This document shows positions 32,488 through 32,951 of a stretch of 32,951 bases of DNA, piece after piece. The notes beneath the pieces are model-generated. The model was not told the origin of the DNA and did no database searches. It worked only from the letters and a program-made list of their open reading frames with translations. The translations under genes and the position numbers were made by a program. Source of the DNA: Desertivirga arenae. GTDB lineage: Bacteria; Bacteroidota; Bacteroidia; Sphingobacteriales; Sphingobacteriaceae. The first letter of the stretch is position 1, and every line of letters begins with the position of its first letter. The stretch spans positions 1-32,951 of the forward strand of contig NZ_JAFEWE010000024.1 in NCBI RefSeq assembly GCF_017355785.1, read 5' to 3'.

Positions 32488-32890
32488 GGGATCAACAAGC
32501 GTAGAGCGAAAATTATTTACGTTGTATTATACCCAAACAGGTTGTGGATTACCAGAATGCAGCTTACATTCACCCTAGTTCGATGAGTTCTTCATTAGTT
32601 ATGCATGAGTTCTCAATGGTTTATTGATGGGATATTACCCACGGTAAAACCTTGGAAAACTCATGGAAGAGCCATCAAGAGTAAGAGCGGAGTAAGAAAA
32701 GGATGATAAAGAATGAGTGAGAGGATGATAAATGCACGCTCGCCCTTTCTTAAAAAACCCTGGTGCTATGTGGCGGTGAAATGGCGGCAATTGGCGGGGA
32801 ACTCATGACAATTCCCTTTCCCTGCGTGACTCGTCCTGTATAAACTTAACATCGTTACGAACAAGTATTAATCACTAAATTTAAGTTACG
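32488..32890. other. Gene-free region with short repeats
   Basis: No supported ORF is present over about 400 nt. GGATGATAAA occurs twice (32701 and 32723) amid GAGTGAGAGG-like words. TGGCGG occurs three times at 10-11-nt spacing (32771, 32782, 32792). No terminator, tRNA or clear promoter was recognised. Confidence 0.5.
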
Positions 32891-32951
32891 ATGTCAAAAG
32901 AAATCAAGGGTAAGAAGTTCGGTAGGCTTTATTTAGAGTCTTACAAGAAAA
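32891..32951 (+). CDS. Start of an unidentified gene, cut by the window edge
   Basis: An ATG opens a frame of 20 codons reading MSKEIKGKKFGRLYLESYKK up to the edge. The basic, hydrophilic beginning is not enough to assign a family. The AT-rich upstream stretch (TAATCACTAAATTTAAG) is compatible with an initiation region, but no exact promoter match is seen. It could also be a chance frame. Confidence 0.4.
   Translation, partial: MSKEIKGKKFGRLYLESYKK

Overview
The window looks like chromosomal DNA of a Bacteroidota bacterium, most likely of the Sphingobacteriaceae/Pedobacter type. The grounds are AT-rich intergenic DNA, several promoters of the Bacteroidota form (-7 box TAnnTTTG with a TTTG-like -33 box), few clear Shine-Dalgarno sequences, and gene content such as fused thrA, a DUF6600-type secreted protein, a GxxExxY protein and an ISAon1-type transposase fragment. 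Genus-level placement is inference. I see no prophage, CRISPR array or complete mobile element.

Left part (1-7000): an ISAon1-like transposase N-terminal fragment at the edge, a terminator and tRNA-Thr(UGU). A VapBC-type toxin/antitoxin pair follows, then the threonine operon on the minus strand: thrA (aspartokinase-homoserine dehydrogenase), thrB, thrC and a HAD phosphatase 5 nt behind thrC. Upstream of thrA lies an unlisted 26-codon leader ORF rich in Thr and Ile codons. It is followed by a strong intrinsic terminator and a perfect 9-nt antiterminator complement: a complete transcription attenuator. This is the most informative regulatory find here.

Middle (7000-20300): plus-strand housekeeping genes rsgA, dtd, a GxxExxY protein, a MazG-like pyrophosphohydrolase and a coupled unknown membrane protein. 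Minus-strand genes are comB-gcvT, rnhB, a GAF/SpoIIE phosphatase with a glycosyltransferase and an LPG-synthase-like membrane protein, then HIT, greA, and a BadF-type kinase co-translated with a receiver-only response regulator; ruvC is on the plus strand. Between the genes lies a dispersed repeat family built from AATTCGTG and AATTAGTG words. It forms a tandem array in front of rsgA and opposed arrays between rnhB and gcvT. greA has a short leader ending in an intrinsic terminator, reminiscent of E. coli GraL.

Right part (20300-32951): an RND tripartite efflux operon (membrane fusion protein, HAE1-type pump, TolC-like outer membrane protein), a periplasmic M61 peptidase with PDZ domain, a GNA1162/DUF799-like lipoprotein, a solitary LutB-type Fe-S protein, a DUF6600-type tryptophan-rich secreted protein with a long Arg/Asp/Asn/Gly/Ser tail, a small XRE regulator set among short repeats, and the first codons of an unknown gene at the edge.
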